Below, piece by piece: positions 7,087-17,808 of a DNA stretch of 64,000 nt (the stretch's first letter is position 1; each line of letters starts with the position of its first letter). The DNA is from Anaerolineaceae bacterium. Its GTDB lineage: Bacteria > Chloroflexota > Anaerolineae > Aggregatilineales > Phototrophicaceae. The position numbers and the translations under genes were made by a program. The stretch is from NCBI GenBank assembly GCA_002699585.1, contig PABP01000005.1, positions 1 to 64,000 of the forward strand. The letters run 5' to 3'. The notes beneath the pieces were generated by a model. That model made no database searches and was not told the origin of the DNA. It saw only the letters and a program-made list of their open reading frames with translations.

Positions 7087-7713
7087 TTAGTGCAAGAACA
7101 AAGGAAACACCACCAAGACCGACCCTGCACCAACTACCAGCCCCAGAACAACCTGCTTCACCGTATGATTGCGGGTTGTCACACGTGCCCACATCGTTAA
7201 GGCGACGATCATCAATGCTGTGACTTGCAACAGAGGCGTATCGAGTTTCCCCAGCAGCATCAATCCTGTTGCACAACCCGCAGCGACAGCCACATGGGTA
7301 GACACTTTGGTATAAAAGGCATTGATCAAGGATTGAACAGGCAGCCATACCAGCAAAGCCACAACACACACTTGCAGCACTTCAGGACCATCCAGCAACA
7401 AGATCGCGATGAAGCTGGCAGCAATCGAGAACCAGATGACGATATATACCGGGCCGCGTGTCCGACGCTGATAGACAAAGCGACCACGCTGCTTGAGCAA
7501 TGCTATGGCAATAAGTCCTGGCACAATCACCATGCCAGCGACCAGCAGCAGCCAGAACACTGCCTCTTCAAGATTTAAATCACGCAAAACCAGTGCCAGA
7601 GTCGGAATACAGATAACGGCTGGATGAAAAACGCGGCCCAGCAGATAAGCCAGGCGGTTGCTCTGATCGGGGATAGGGTCTAAAAGGATAGGATGGGAAT
7701 GAGGATTCGTCAT
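7087..7713 (-). CDS. PAP2-like integral membrane protein
   Basis: The 208-residue product has about six membrane segments. It carries reduced versions of the three PAP2 phosphatase motifs in order: an Arg-rich RRTRGPVY near residue 85, KVSTHVAVAAGCATGL near residue 137 in place of the usual PSGH, and ARVTTRNHTVKQVVLG near residue 177 in place of SRxxxxxHxxxD. The family removes phosphate from lipid phosphates or undecaprenyl pyrophosphate at the membrane surface. The key His of the second and third motifs are kept, the Asp after the third is not. Its ATG overlaps the stop of the upstream membrane gene by four bases, so it belongs to the immA-7TM-PAP2 operon. Confidence 0.65.
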   Translation of the reverse strand: MTNPHSHPILLDPIPDQSNRLAYLLGRVFHPAVICIPTLALVLRDLNLEEAVFWLLLVAGMVIVPGLIAIALLKQRGRFVYQRRTRGPVYIVIWFSIAASFIAILLLDGPEVLQVCVVALLVWLPVQSLINAFYTKVSTHVAVAAGCATGLMLLGKLDTPLLQVTALMIVALTMWARVTTRNHTVKQVVLGLVVGAGSVLVVFPLFLH

Positions 7714-8696
7714 GTTCGAATGGCAGCCAATGCTAAAACGAGATCTGAATAATCAATCGAGTGGGTTACGCACTGTTCAATTCTCGCATAAAGTCGACCT
7801 TTCGCCGGAGCTCCATTCAATATGGGATAACAATCCAGAATAACGATAACAGTCTGGTAAATAGCCATCTCCAATCGCTCAGGCTGACGCCATACCGCCC
7901 CCAGAGAACGCGATTGTAAGGCAGCAGACGTATCAAGTTGATCCATAATCAGACGTTCCACACGTTTGAGCCTATAAAATGTATACAAGCGCTGTGGGTA
8001 AATCAACAGCGCAATCCAGCGATGCGGAAACAACATCAGCATGAAAAAGAGCACAGTCGGATAAACAAAAGGTTGAAAGACCTGAGCAGCATAAGCTGCA
8101 TCGCCTATTCGAAAGATCGTCATGACCGCTGCTGAAATCGAGCCAAGGGTGGTTATCGCAAAACTGCCAAAGAAAAGCAGGATGCAGGTCTGCTTAAAGC
8201 GCATGGCAGCCACTTGCTCGTTGCGCCACATCGACAACGTACTCCACAGAAATCCAAAACCAATGAATGCGAGCACAACAGCATCTCTTGCACCAATGAT
8301 TATCAGGCGCAGTTCGGACAGCGTTATGGGCTCAAACAGCACATAAAGGACGAAGCTTAACAAGCCGAGTCCAATAGCAATCGGAGCGAGGTCATTCAAG
8401 AATCCAGAGCGGGATCGGTAGCTGCCTACTTCCTGCAACATCTGCAGATACAGATGACAGACCCCGATCAGGCAGATATATTTCAGATACAGCGCCACCG
8501 GCTGTCCCTCAAAGTGTTGATCCAGCGCGGCCTCAGCCGCTCGTCCCCAGAATGAGAGTGCCAGAATGCTCAGGAAGAACAGCAGCCACATCCGCCGACC
8601 TGGGGCATCGACCAGCTTCCCTTTAAGGCCTGCTCGCATAAAAATCAGGATGAAAATCGCCCAAACGGCGGTAATGACCTCGGCCCTTAGTTCCAT
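7710..8696 (-). CDS. Seven-helix membrane protein of the MAB_1171c/DUF6545-like type
   Basis: I take the ATG at 8696 (MELRAEVITA); a GTG three codons upstream is also possible and the ribosome site GAGG is close to both. The 328-residue product has seven predicted membrane segments in its first 230 residues and a soluble C-terminal part of about 95 residues (YRLKRVERLIMDQLD ... IEQCVTHSIDYSDLVLAL). This layout matches a group known mostly from actinobacteria, called putative transporters of the MAB_1171c type, which are often found beside XRE and ImmA/IrrE genes. Here it lies directly between immA and the PAP2-like gene. Its substrate or signal is unknown; family assignment is from layout and context and not from a search. 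Confidence 0.55.
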   Translation of the reverse strand: MELRAEVITAVWAIFILIFMRAGLKGKLVDAPGRRMWLLFFLSILALSFWGRAAEAALDQHFEGQPVALYLKYICLIGVCHLYLQMLQEVGSYRSRSGFLNDLAPIAIGLGLLSFVLYVLFEPITLSELRLIIIGARDAVVLAFIGFGFLWSTLSMWRNEQVAAMRFKQTCILLFFGSFAITTLGSISAAVMTIFRIGDAAYAAQVFQPFVYPTVLFFMLMLFPHRWIALLIYPQRLYTFYRLKRVERLIMDQLDTSAALQSRSLGAVWRQPERLEMAIYQTVIVILDCYPILNGAPAKGRLYARIEQCVTHSIDYSDLVLALAAIRT

Positions 8697-8724
8697 GCAC
8701 CTCACGCATCACACTGCTAACGCA

Positions 8725-9246
8725 TCACACATCAAAGGCCATACTGTCCACCCACTTCCGCAGGGCTTCATTGGATGAACTCTGACCCATGACTTCGAAC
8801 TGACGCTGTTTGAGCAACAGAGATTTCTGAATCACAAACACAAACATTTCCGCCTCCTGCTCTTCCGGATCCTGGCGCAGCGGGAGTCCCGCTTTTCTGA
8901 GCCGCCCCTGCGGTTGCAGTGTTTGAAGCAGCTTCAAAAGCTCAGGCGGCAGCACCTGGTCAAGGGGACGACAAGCATGATTCAGAACGATATGCCCGAT
9001 TTCATGCAGGATGCTGTGAGCCTGATGGATAGCATGGGTACGGTCATTGTAAAAGATGTAATGCGCGGTCTCAGCCCGGACCCACAGGGCCGAGAGTCCC
9101 GGATCAAATGCAAAGGGCAGCAAAATTATCTCACGTCGAAGCACGCGTTCGACATGACGGATAAAATCGTTTAATTCGAAATGATCGAAGTCGTAGCCCA
9201 GCTTATCAATTGCCACTTTGACTGCGTTTCGATCCTGCTGTGACAT
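8725..9246 (-). CDS. ImmA/IrrE family zinc metallopeptidase
   Basis: The 173-residue protein carries the HEIGH zinc-binding motif at residues 81-85 (HSILHEIGHIVLNH), preceded by YIFYNDRTHAIHQ and followed by an acidic helix with EEQEAEMFVFVI, the usual third ligand region. Such enzymes cleave XRE-type repressors, as ImmA does to ImmR in ICEBs1 and IrrE does to DdrO in Deinococcus. The likely target here is one of the two XRE proteins at 6211-7065. It heads an operon with the 7TM and PAP2-like genes and diverges from the primase-like gene across an intergenic region that contains two palindromic operators. Confidence 0.85.
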   Translation of the reverse strand: MSQQDRNAVKVAIDKLGYDFDHFELNDFIRHVERVLRREIILLPFAFDPGLSALWVRAETAHYIFYNDRTHAIHQAHSILHEIGHIVLNHACRPLDQVLPPELLKLLQTLQPQGRLRKAGLPLRQDPEEQEAEMFVFVIQKSLLLKQRQFEVMGQSSSNEALRKWVDSMAFDV

Positions 9247-9308
9247 TTTGTCTCAACGCTCCTGAGCAGGCTATATGATCCATGAAAAAGTCTGTTGAGA
9301 GACCCACC

Positions 9309-9324
9309 TGTCCCAATTAGGACA
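9309..9324. promoter_or_regulatory. Palindromic operator 1
   Basis: TGTCCCAATTAGGACA is palindromic except for one position per arm. It lies 62 bases upstream of the immA start codon and shares the TGTCC-N6-GGACA frame with operator 2. Confidence 0.65.
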
Positions 9325-9362
9325 TGCCCATATTACATTTTCCCTTTCCAGATGTCTTGCTT

Positions 9363-9382
9363 GATGTCCTATTTAGGACATC
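9363..9382. promoter_or_regulatory. Palindromic operator 2
   Basis: GATGTCCTATTTAGGACATC has nine-base arms matching perfectly around a TT centre. Its centre is 56 bp from that of operator 1, between the divergent immA operon and the primase-like gene. An extra half-site (gatgtc) sits at 9351. The likely binder is one of the XRE proteins of the island. Confidence 0.7.
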
Positions 9383-9440
9383 GTTGTGTCAACCTGCATG
9401 TTAATCTGCTCTCAACTAACTAATGACACGAGGAGAGCGG

Positions 9441-10145
9441 ATGATGACTTCAATCCAACACCCCTCACAGCAGTGGCAGACCGCCGCCTGCGAGGTCGTA
9501 GCGATCGCTGAAGATGGACTTTGGTCATCTGGAGGCGAATGCGCTCTTGCCTATTTGCTGGAGTGTGGCTTAACAGCCCATACAATTCGCAGTGCCCGAC
9601 TGGGATACGTAGTGGGTCATATTGGTGAAAGGCGTGACATTGCCGGTCTCGATGTGCCCTGTGGCATGATCATTCCCTGGTTTGCAGCAGATATGCTGTG
9701 GGCAGTCAGTGTGCGTCAGGATAATGAACATCCTAGGCATATCCCCATTGCAGGTAGCAGCCATGAGGGTCTCTACAATGCGGATTCCTTGCATCACAAT
9801 TCCATTGCCCTGATCTGTGACTGCGAATTAGATGTTCTGCTAATTCAGCAGGAAGCGGGTGATCTCCTCACTCCAGTAACGCTGGGCAGCACCACTGCTC
9901 GCCTGACGGCTCGCTGGTATGGCAAACTCGTGGGTCAACGACAGATGCTGATCGCCTACGGTCAGGGCATGTGGGGACAAAGAGGCACGCGCGAACTACT
10001 TAAATTCTCGCCACGCCTCAAGCAACTCAGGCTTCCCGAAGGCAAAAACATCCCTGATTTTTTCCTGAACGGCGGAGACATCCATGCCTGGATTTCCGAG
10101 GCATTGCAAGAAATGCAGCCGGAGGTGAACCGCAATGGCCACTAA
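9441..10145 (+). CDS. TOPRIM-like primase/DNA-binding fragment of a mobile element
   Basis: AGGAG at 9431-9435 favours the ATG at 9441 (MMTSIQHPSQQ) over the one at 9423. The 234-residue product matches the core of phage- and plasmid-type primases: an ALAYLLECGLTAHTIRSARLGYVVG segment, a GMIIPWF strand, and a TOPRIM-like stretch. In that stretch ALICDCELDVLLIQQEAG takes the place of the usual Glu motif and VTLGSTTARL follows. A LKQLRLPEGKNIPDFFLNGGDI stretch ends it. The CHC2 zinc finger and helicase parts are missing, so it probably acts with host replication factors or is an accessory protein. Expression is likely controlled by the operators at 9309-9382. The 54-aa gene overlaps its end. 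Confidence 0.65.
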   Translation: MMTSIQHPSQQWQTAACEVVAIAEDGLWSSGGECALAYLLECGLTAHTIRSARLGYVVGHIGERRDIAGLDVPCGMIIPWFAADMLWAVSVRQDNEHPRHIPIAGSSHEGLYNADSLHHNSIALICDCELDVLLIQQEAGDLLTPVTLGSTTARLTARWYGKLVGQRQMLIAYGQGMWGQRGTRELLKFSPRLKQLRLPEGKNIPDFFLNGGDIHAWISEALQEMQPEVNRNGH

Positions 10146-10299
10146 ATCCAATAAGCCGGAGGATATGCTGTTGCGTGTCATCCGAGTCGCAGAACTTCTT
10201 GCTAAGGGCGCGGATACAACCGCAGAAGAGGGGAAAAAAGGCCAACCAACTCGCGGCACCGATCCCGAGCAAAAACACAGGCGAAGCGTTTTCCTGTAA
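10135..10299 (+). CDS. Small basic protein, 54 aa, unknown
   Basis: The ATG at 10135 lies inside the end of the primase-like gene, with GGAGGT nine bases upstream, so translation is well supported and coupled. The product begins MATKSNKPEDMLLRVIRVAE, has a helix around LLRVIRVAELLAKGA and a basic tail (EQKHRRSVFL). Its size, charge and position just before the recombinase are those of recombination directionality factors, but no motif proves that role. Confidence 0.5.
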   Translation: MATKSNKPEDMLLRVIRVAELLAKGADTTAEEGKKGQPTRGTDPEQKHRRSVFL

Positions 10300-10344
10300 G
10301 CTGAAAACACACCCGTCTCCACAAAAACTCAGTGAGTATGTTTC

Positions 10345-12096
<1,752 letters not shown>

Positions 12097-12257
12097 AGAT
12101 GCGTCGATTGTAGGACTGTGCAGTGCGCATGTCAATCCATTTCCTGGCGCAATGAGCCTGTCATGAAGGGTAAAGCTATGACCTATGACATCTTTATCGC
12201 ATTCGTTACACTGTGAGGCACTTATCGAGAGGCTCATTGTGCAAGTTTAGACGCTTT

Positions 12258-15032
12258 ATGATTCGTTTGCGCTCACTATTTCGTTCAGCATGGATCGCTG
12301 GCTGGCCATTGATGATCATCGGGTTGGTAACCGCTTTGGCGTTGCCAGAACTGGCGCTGACGGATCGTATTTTGGCGCGAGGCGATACCTTTGGCTATTT
12401 CTATCCCTACTGGGATGCACGCAACCTCGCGTTGCAAGCCGGACATCTACCGCTGTGGACAAGCGACCTATTCATGGGCGCTCCACTGCTGGCCAATCCA
12501 CAACTGGGTACATTTTATCTGCCAAACTGGTTGGTGATGGGGCTGACTGCGCCGGATGCGATCCGTGTGAGCGTGCTGATGCACGTTTTTTGGGCGGGAG
12601 CCGGAGCCTATTTACTAGCAAAACGCATCCTGGGAATGTCGTCTGTCGCGCTGGTGGCTGGACTGATTTATATGCTCGGAGGCGTGATTGGTGGGCATGT
12701 CGAGCAGATCAACCAGCTACAAGGGCTTGCCTGGTTACCCTGGCTGATGTTGTTCTATCACCTCTTTTTGAATGAACAGCGTGGCTGGCGTTGGCTGATC
12801 TTCATGAGTTTGGCGTGGGCGCTGCAAATCTTCAGTGGGCACACGCAGACAACCTTCATCACCGGGGGCGGGCTAGGGCTGTATGGGCTGATGGTCAGCC
12901 TGGGTGCAAATCGTAAGCTGCCGACGCTGATGAAGACGCTCCTCGGCCTGGGGATCAGTACCGGGTGGGCGCTGGTGCTGGCCCTGCCGCAGTTGGTTCC
13001 GACGCTGGAACTCACCAGTCTGTCTAACCGAAGCGACTTTGATGTGCAAGCTGTGACAGCCTTCTCGCTGGCACCGACTTATTTACCGCGTGCGCTGCTA
13101 CCGAGCTATGATGGCCAACTCTTCACGGAATACCTGGGCTATGTAGGCATCATCAGCCTGGGATTGGCCCTGCTAGGGGCCTTCATCAGACAGACGGATA
13201 GCAAGCGCTGGCCCTGGATTGTGCTGGCAAGCCTCGGATTGCTGCTGGCGATGGGCCGCTTTAATCCAGCCTACTGGCTGTTGGCAGAACTCCCCGGCTT
13301 TAATCTGTTCCGGGTTCCAGCACGCTGGCTGGTATTGTTCAACCTGGGGACAGCGATATTGGCCGGGTTCGGGCTGCGGGCACTGTTGAACGGCCATCGA
13401 CCTAAACAGGTGACGCTATCGCTCGTGCTGCTGATTATCAGCAGCTTGATGCTGGCGGCGAGATTTTTGTCAGGGGTGGGCATTGACCCACAAGACATGG
13501 TTGGGCCTGTTGTGCCAACGAGTGTCACCATGCTAGGTTGGGTGCTGGCGATTATCGGGCTGCTGATCGTCATTTATCTGGCAGCGCGAACGCACAGGTT
13601 TCGCTGGGCACCGGGATTGATCGTAGGGATGGTCACGCTGGAGTTGGTAGTAGCAGGCCATATGATGCCATATCACGATCTGGCTCCGCGCGATGTATAT
13701 CTGTCGCCGAGTTTTACCACGCTGCAAATGCGCGTCTTTAACGAAGATGAGATCGTGCCATCACGGGTGCTGCCCGTCAGCTTGCTAAACTTCGACCCCG
13801 GTAATCGAGATGCGCTCGCACAGCGGTACGCCGCTTATGGCATGTATGACAATGCCATCTTCACGGCCTTTGTCGCGCTCAAAAAACAGGAAATGCTGTT
13901 CCCCAATTTGCCACTAAAGTGGGGAATTCCCTCGGTGGATGGCTTTGGTGGTGGGGTGCTACCCATGCGATCCTATACGTTTTTCAGTCGGTTGCTGCTA
14001 CCGGACGTCGCCCTAACGGATGCCATCGATGGACGCTTGAGCGAACGTCTGGCCGAAGATACTTGTCGCGGATTGTGTGTGCCGGACGCGCGTTACCTAC
14101 AGATGGCTGACATCGGCTACCTGATTGCCGACAAGCCCTTCGATCTGCCTTTTGATGATATCTTTTACGATACATCGCTGAGCCAGCCCTGGCGTGCGAT
14201 GAGCATGCGGGTCAATCCGACGTTCCAGGCGACATATGTGCATTTGTTGGTGGATGCCGACACAGAAACACCAGACAGTTCACTGCATGTCTTCAGTCAG
14301 GATGAGCAGTTCACGCTGGCCCTCGATGAGAGCAACCGCAGCGACTATGAGCCATTCAGTGTGATTGAAATCGCGCTGCCGGAGCCAACGACCATCACAC
14401 AGGTAGTGATTGACGACGTCGCCGACGACCTGACGCTGTATGCCGTCACGCTGGTAGACGCTCGCACGGGCGACTTCTGGCAGGTGCCGTTGGATGGATG
14501 GCTACGGGTGCTCTCCAGTGACATCAAGATTTACGAACGCGAGAACCCGCTCGGACGCGCGTATATCGTGCCGCATGCGGAGATTTTGCCTGATACGACT
14601 GAGGGTGACTTCGCGGCCATCGAGCGCATGATGCAGGATGATTTCGACCCAGCCCAGACAGTCATTTTGCATGTGGATGAGAATCTGCCGGATGAGCGCA
14701 TATTCAGCGGGGGAACGGCAGACATCACGCTTTACGAGGATACACGGGTGGAGATAACAACTAACACGGGAAGCGGCGGCTATCTGGTGTTGAGCGATGC
14801 TTACTACCCGGATTGGCAGGCAACTATTGATGGCGAAGTTGTGCCTATCATGCGGGCCAACAGTACCTTTAAAGCAATCATGCTCCCAGCGGGGGAGCAT
14901 GTTGTTGTTTTTGAATTTGTGCCCAGTTGGACGTGGGCTTTGGTCGTGGGCGCCATTGGCTGGGTTGCCAGCCTGATCGTCCTTATTTTTTCTTGTCGGA
15001 CTGCAAACCCGCCGGTGCAATCGCCGGATTGA
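12258..15032 (+). CDS. YfhO-family membrane glycosyltransferase-like protein
   Basis: I choose the ATG at 12258 (MIRLRSLFRSAW); a GTG at 12213 would add 15 residues and neither has a strong ribosome site. The 924-residue product has about 12 membrane helices in its first 490 residues, with acidic loops near the start (ARGDTFGYFYPYWDARNLA). A periplasmic beta-rich part follows, and a last helix comes after the typical ending SDAYYPDWQATIDG ... GEHVVVFEF. This is the YfhO layout, related to GT-C glycosyltransferases that use lipid-linked sugars for wall polymers or glycolipids. Its 3' end overlaps the convergent small gene by 50 bases. Confidence 0.85.
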   Translation: MIRLRSLFRSAWIAGWPLMIIGLVTALALPELALTDRILARGDTFGYFYPYWDARNLALQAGHLPLWTSDLFMGAPLLANPQLGTFYLPNWLVMGLTAPDAIRVSVLMHVFWAGAGAYLLAKRILGMSSVALVAGLIYMLGGVIGGHVEQINQLQGLAWLPWLMLFYHLFLNEQRGWRWLIFMSLAWALQIFSGHTQTTFITGGGLGLYGLMVSLGANRKLPTLMKTLLGLGISTGWALVLALPQLVPTLELTSLSNRSDFDVQAVTAFSLAPTYLPRALLPSYDGQLFTEYLGYVGIISLGLALLGAFIRQTDSKRWPWIVLASLGLLLAMGRFNPAYWLLAELPGFNLFRVPARWLVLFNLGTAILAGFGLRALLNGHRPKQVTLSLVLLIISSLMLAARFLSGVGIDPQDMVGPVVPTSVTMLGWVLAIIGLLIVIYLAARTHRFRWAPGLIVGMVTLELVVAGHMMPYHDLAPRDVYLSPSFTTLQMRVFNEDEIVPSRVLPVSLLNFDPGNRDALAQRYAAYGMYDNAIFTAFVALKKQEMLFPNLPLKWGIPSVDGFGGGVLPMRSYTFFSRLLLPDVALTDAIDGRLSERLAEDTCRGLCVPDARYLQMADIGYLIADKPFDLPFDDIFYDTSLSQPWRAMSMRVNPTFQATYVHLLVDADTETPDSSLHVFSQDEQFTLALDESNRSDYEPFSVIEIALPEPTTITQVVIDDVADDLTLYAVTLVDARTGDFWQVPLDGWLRVLSSDIKIYERENPLGRAYIVPHAEILPDTTEGDFAAIERMMQDDFDPAQTVILHVDENLPDERIFSGGTADITLYEDTRVEITTNTGSGGYLVLSDAYYPDWQATIDGEVVPIMRANSTFKAIMLPAGEHVVVFEFVPSWTWALVVGAIGWVASLIVLIFSCRTANPPVQSPD

Positions 15033-15246
15033 GCGAATACTCTGTGACGCAAGTGGTACAGTTGGTGCATTCGTAGAGGGCGACGCTCGTATCGAACCCC
15101 ATCGCGCTGGCTGTGGCTTCCGGCCAGTGCTGCATGCCAATGTACTTAAAAAATGCCTCCTGCTGGCAGCTTGGGCAGGGTGCCAGGTAGGTCATGGGGA
15201 TGGTGCGTTCTGTGTTGTAGACTGGCTTTTTGGCACGAGCTGGCAT
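14983..15246 (-). CDS. Small two-CxxC zinc-ribbon-like protein
   Basis: The start at 15246 (MPARAKKPVYN) has AGGCGG seven bases upstream. The 87-residue product contains CPSC near residue 26 and CTNC followed by another Cys near residue 61, spaced as in zinc ribbons, and a Lys-rich tail. No catalytic domain is present. It overlaps the end of the YfhO-like gene tail to tail by 50 bases, so the two transcripts can pair. Function unknown. Confidence 0.7.
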   Translation of the reverse strand: MPARAKKPVYNTERTIPMTYLAPCPSCQQEAFFKYIGMQHWPEATASAMGFDTSVALYECTNCTTCVTEYSLNPAIAPAGLQSDKKK

Positions 15247-15534
15247 GTTGTATCCGCCTGGATCTTGTGAGAAATATAGTTGCCATCTGAACAATAATCT
15301 TTAGTGATAGCGACGTCAGCAGGTGCTTATTCTATCAATACATTGTTGTTCAATGATTATACTTTACGTTAGAAACACAGATGTATATATAAATATATAA
15401 TAACAGTATTGTTACATAATATATCGATACATTTAGCAAACGCAATCCCATTTAACACTTATTTTCTACGGTTTTTTCTGTAGAAGCATTGTGATGTTGC
15501 GGATTTTTGCACGTTTTTTATGAGTTAGGCTGTA

Positions 15535-16881
15535 TCAGGCAGGAGATGTCTTAAGCGGACTGTGACCTACCCCTGGCCAAATGCGGATCATGCCAAATAC
15601 CCCGCGCACGCCAATCCAGACAGCGGTCACAACCCAGACGTATAAAAGCGCATCGGGATTTTCGGTATCGACCAGCAGCAAGCCAATGATGCCTGTCGTC
15701 GTGGCGACCAGCATCGCATTACGCAAATAGCGGTAGTCACTGGTTCCCCAATGGACGCCATCCGTGATGAAGGCCAGAGCATTAACGGGCTGGGCTAACG
15801 ACGCGACAACCCAGGCCGAGGAAAAGACCACTACCGCTGTTTCCGGGACCAGTAAGGCGATGACCTGCGGCGTCAGGAGGAGCATGCCGACCGTCAGGGA
15901 GATGCCTGTCGCCAAGCTCCACCACATGGCATACCAGGAAACGCGACGCGCACCCGCGACATCCTGCGACCCTTTGAAATAGCCAACCAGACTCTGGGCG
16001 GTCATGGCGAAGGCTTCCATCACTAGGGCACTGAACAACCACACCTGGCGGATAGCTTGATGAGCTGCACCACTGTCTGGCCCGATCTGGGTGGCGACAC
16101 GGGTCGCGAACAACAGGAAGGCCATCAAGAGACCTGTGCGCATGAACAGATCACGCCCGACTTTGAGCAAATCGGTGGCATCGGACCATCTGAAATCGCG
16201 GCTGAAGCCCAGGTAGCGCAACACAATGATCACTGACCAGACCGCGCCGACATATTGTGCCAGCGTACTGGCCAAGGCGGACCCGGCCACACCCAGCGCT
16301 GGGATCGGCCCATAACCGAAGATCAGCAGCATATCCAGCACGATATTGACCGCATTGATGCCGACAGCAATATACAGCGGCGTACGCATGTCCTGACGTC
16401 CGCGCATGGCCCCAAAGCCGACCAACGTCAGCAGCACAGCCGGACTACCAAAGGCACGCAATCGAATATAGGTCGTGGCGGATTCAGCGACCGCGCCATC
16501 CGCGCCCATGAGCACAGCTAACTGAGTGGCAAAAGGAACGATCAGCACGATCAACAGCAGGCCGAAGGCCGCCGCCAACACCAGGGACAGGCTCGTTATG
16601 GTAACAGCACGCTGCCCCTTGTTCTGGCCCAGCGCCTGGGCAACTTCTGTTTGTGTGCCGATGCCCAAAAAGCTAAATACCCAGAATAATGAAGTGAGTG
16701 CAATGGTGCCGATACCCAGCGCCGCCAATTCTGATGACCCCAGGCGTGCGACAAAGGCCGTATCCACTAGGCCGGTAATCGGCTCAGCAATCAAGGAGAA
16801 CAGCGCCGGAATCGACAGCATAATCAGGGTGCGATTGGGGCGTGTATGGAAGGGGTGTTGATCGGCTGATTTAACCTTCAT
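15535..16881 (-). CDS. MATE-family multidrug exporter
   Basis: The ATG at 16881 (MKVKSADQHPF) with GGAG close upstream gives a 448-residue protein; the longer frame is unlikely. Twelve membrane segments in two halves are seen, with the MATE/DinF landmarks ITGLVDTAFVARLGSSELAALGIG near the start and an LRAFGSPAVLLTLVGFGAMRGRQDMRTPL segment in the middle. Family members exchange cationic drugs or organic acids for sodium ions or protons. It is a single gene, preceded by about 240 bp of AT-rich DNA (15300-15534) without a gene on its 3' side. Confidence 0.9.
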   Translation of the reverse strand: MKVKSADQHPFHTRPNRTLIMLSIPALFSLIAEPITGLVDTAFVARLGSSELAALGIGTIALTSLFWVFSFLGIGTQTEVAQALGQNKGQRAVTITSLSLVLAAAFGLLLIVLIVPFATQLAVLMGADGAVAESATTYIRLRAFGSPAVLLTLVGFGAMRGRQDMRTPLYIAVGINAVNIVLDMLLIFGYGPIPALGVAGSALASTLAQYVGAVWSVIIVLRYLGFSRDFRWSDATDLLKVGRDLFMRTGLLMAFLLFATRVATQIGPDSGAAHQAIRQVWLFSALVMEAFAMTAQSLVGYFKGSQDVAGARRVSWYAMWWSLATGISLTVGMLLLTPQVIALLVPETAVVVFSSAWVVASLAQPVNALAFITDGVHWGTSDYRYLRNAMLVATTTGIIGLLLVDTENPDALLYVWVVTAVWIGVRGVFGMIRIWPGVGHSPLKTSPA

Positions 16882-17091
16882 TGCGTCTCCAAAAGAGGCT
16901 GGCGAATGGCAGCGAATCGCGTGCCTAAACGATATTGGCTCAACAATAGCACATCTATTCGGAAAGCCTAGCACCAGCCCAGGCCACACCCAGCCGACAT
17001 TACGACCGCCCTACGCTGTGCATCGGCCCTATTGACGCACCCTGAGTGTGTTTTACAATACGCTGGCGTTAGACAAGCAAAGGAGCGACCG

Positions 17092-17760
17092 ATGAATTTG
17101 GTCGATTATGGCTACATTCTGCTGCGGCGAGGCTGGATCATGATCCTGCTGGCCGTTTTGGCCGCTGGCGGCGCGTACGTCCTCAGCCAACAGATGATAC
17201 CCGTATATCGCAGCACCCAGGTGGTGCTGATGATCCCTTCACGCAGTGATTGGGGCCTGACCCAGGCCGCTGCCCAGATCCTGGACCAGCGCGCCGCTTA
17301 CCTACAAAGTGACCTGCGTGCGGAAGAAGTCATCAACAACCTGGCATTGGATATGACACCGGGCGCCCTACGCGGCGCGACCACCATCACCGTTCGCAGC
17401 CAGGATTTGACCATTCGCATTGATGTCGATATGCAAGCACCGGATGACCAGACAGCAGCCCAGCTCATCAACCCGATATCACAGGAGTGGGGTACGCTCT
17501 TAATCGACTGGCAGAATGCGCTCAACCAGGAAGCAGAACGCACAGACCGCGTGCGCGCTGAATTCCAGGATCGGCCTTCAATCAGCAAGCTGCGGCCCAA
17601 TATGATGATTAATACGGCCATTGGCGGCATTGGTGGCTTTTTGCTGGGTGCCGTGATCGTGTTCGTGCTGGAATTTTTGGAAGCCAATATGGTCCGGCGC
17701 GCAGCCGATGTCGAACGCAGTGGCGATCTGCGCGTCCTGGCCACCGTTCCAGGTGAATAG
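17092..17760 (+). CDS. Wzz/capsule-length-regulator-like membrane protein
   Basis: AAGGAG seven bases before the ATG at 17092 fixes the start (MNLVDYGYILLRRGWIMILL). The 222-residue product has a membrane helix at about 15-35, an extracytoplasmic domain, and a second helix at about 180-202. This is the two-helix layout of Wzz/YveK chain-length determinants, though without the long coiled coil. No Walker motif follows the second helix, so the tyrosine-kinase part is separate or missing. It is a single gene ended by a clear terminator. Confidence 0.75.
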   Translation: MNLVDYGYILLRRGWIMILLAVLAAGGAYVLSQQMIPVYRSTQVVLMIPSRSDWGLTQAAAQILDQRAAYLQSDLRAEEVINNLALDMTPGALRGATTITVRSQDLTIRIDVDMQAPDDQTAAQLINPISQEWGTLLIDWQNALNQEAERTDRVRAEFQDRPSISKLRPNMMINTAIGGIGGFLLGAVIVFVLEFLEANMVRRAADVERSGDLRVLATVPGE

Positions 17761-17780
17761 CACAGGCTTTTAGCACAGGC

Positions 17781-17808
17781 AAAACGGGCTTCCAGGCCCG
17801 TTTTTTGT
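17781..17808 (+). terminator. Rho-independent terminator of the Wzz-like gene
   Basis: Arms ACGGGC (17784-17789) and GCCCGT (17796-17801) with a six-base loop are followed by a run of T. Confidence 0.85.

Noticed and set aside
14502-15140. 212-codon frame antisense to the YfhO-like gene
   Set aside because: It is a shadow of a well-supported membrane protein, has Arg/Cys-rich composition typical of antisense frames and no ribosome site.
15300-15534. AT-rich gap after the MATE gene as a possible origin or matrix element
   Set aside because: No DnaA boxes, iterons or clear structure were found; only a weak hairpin near 15467-15486.
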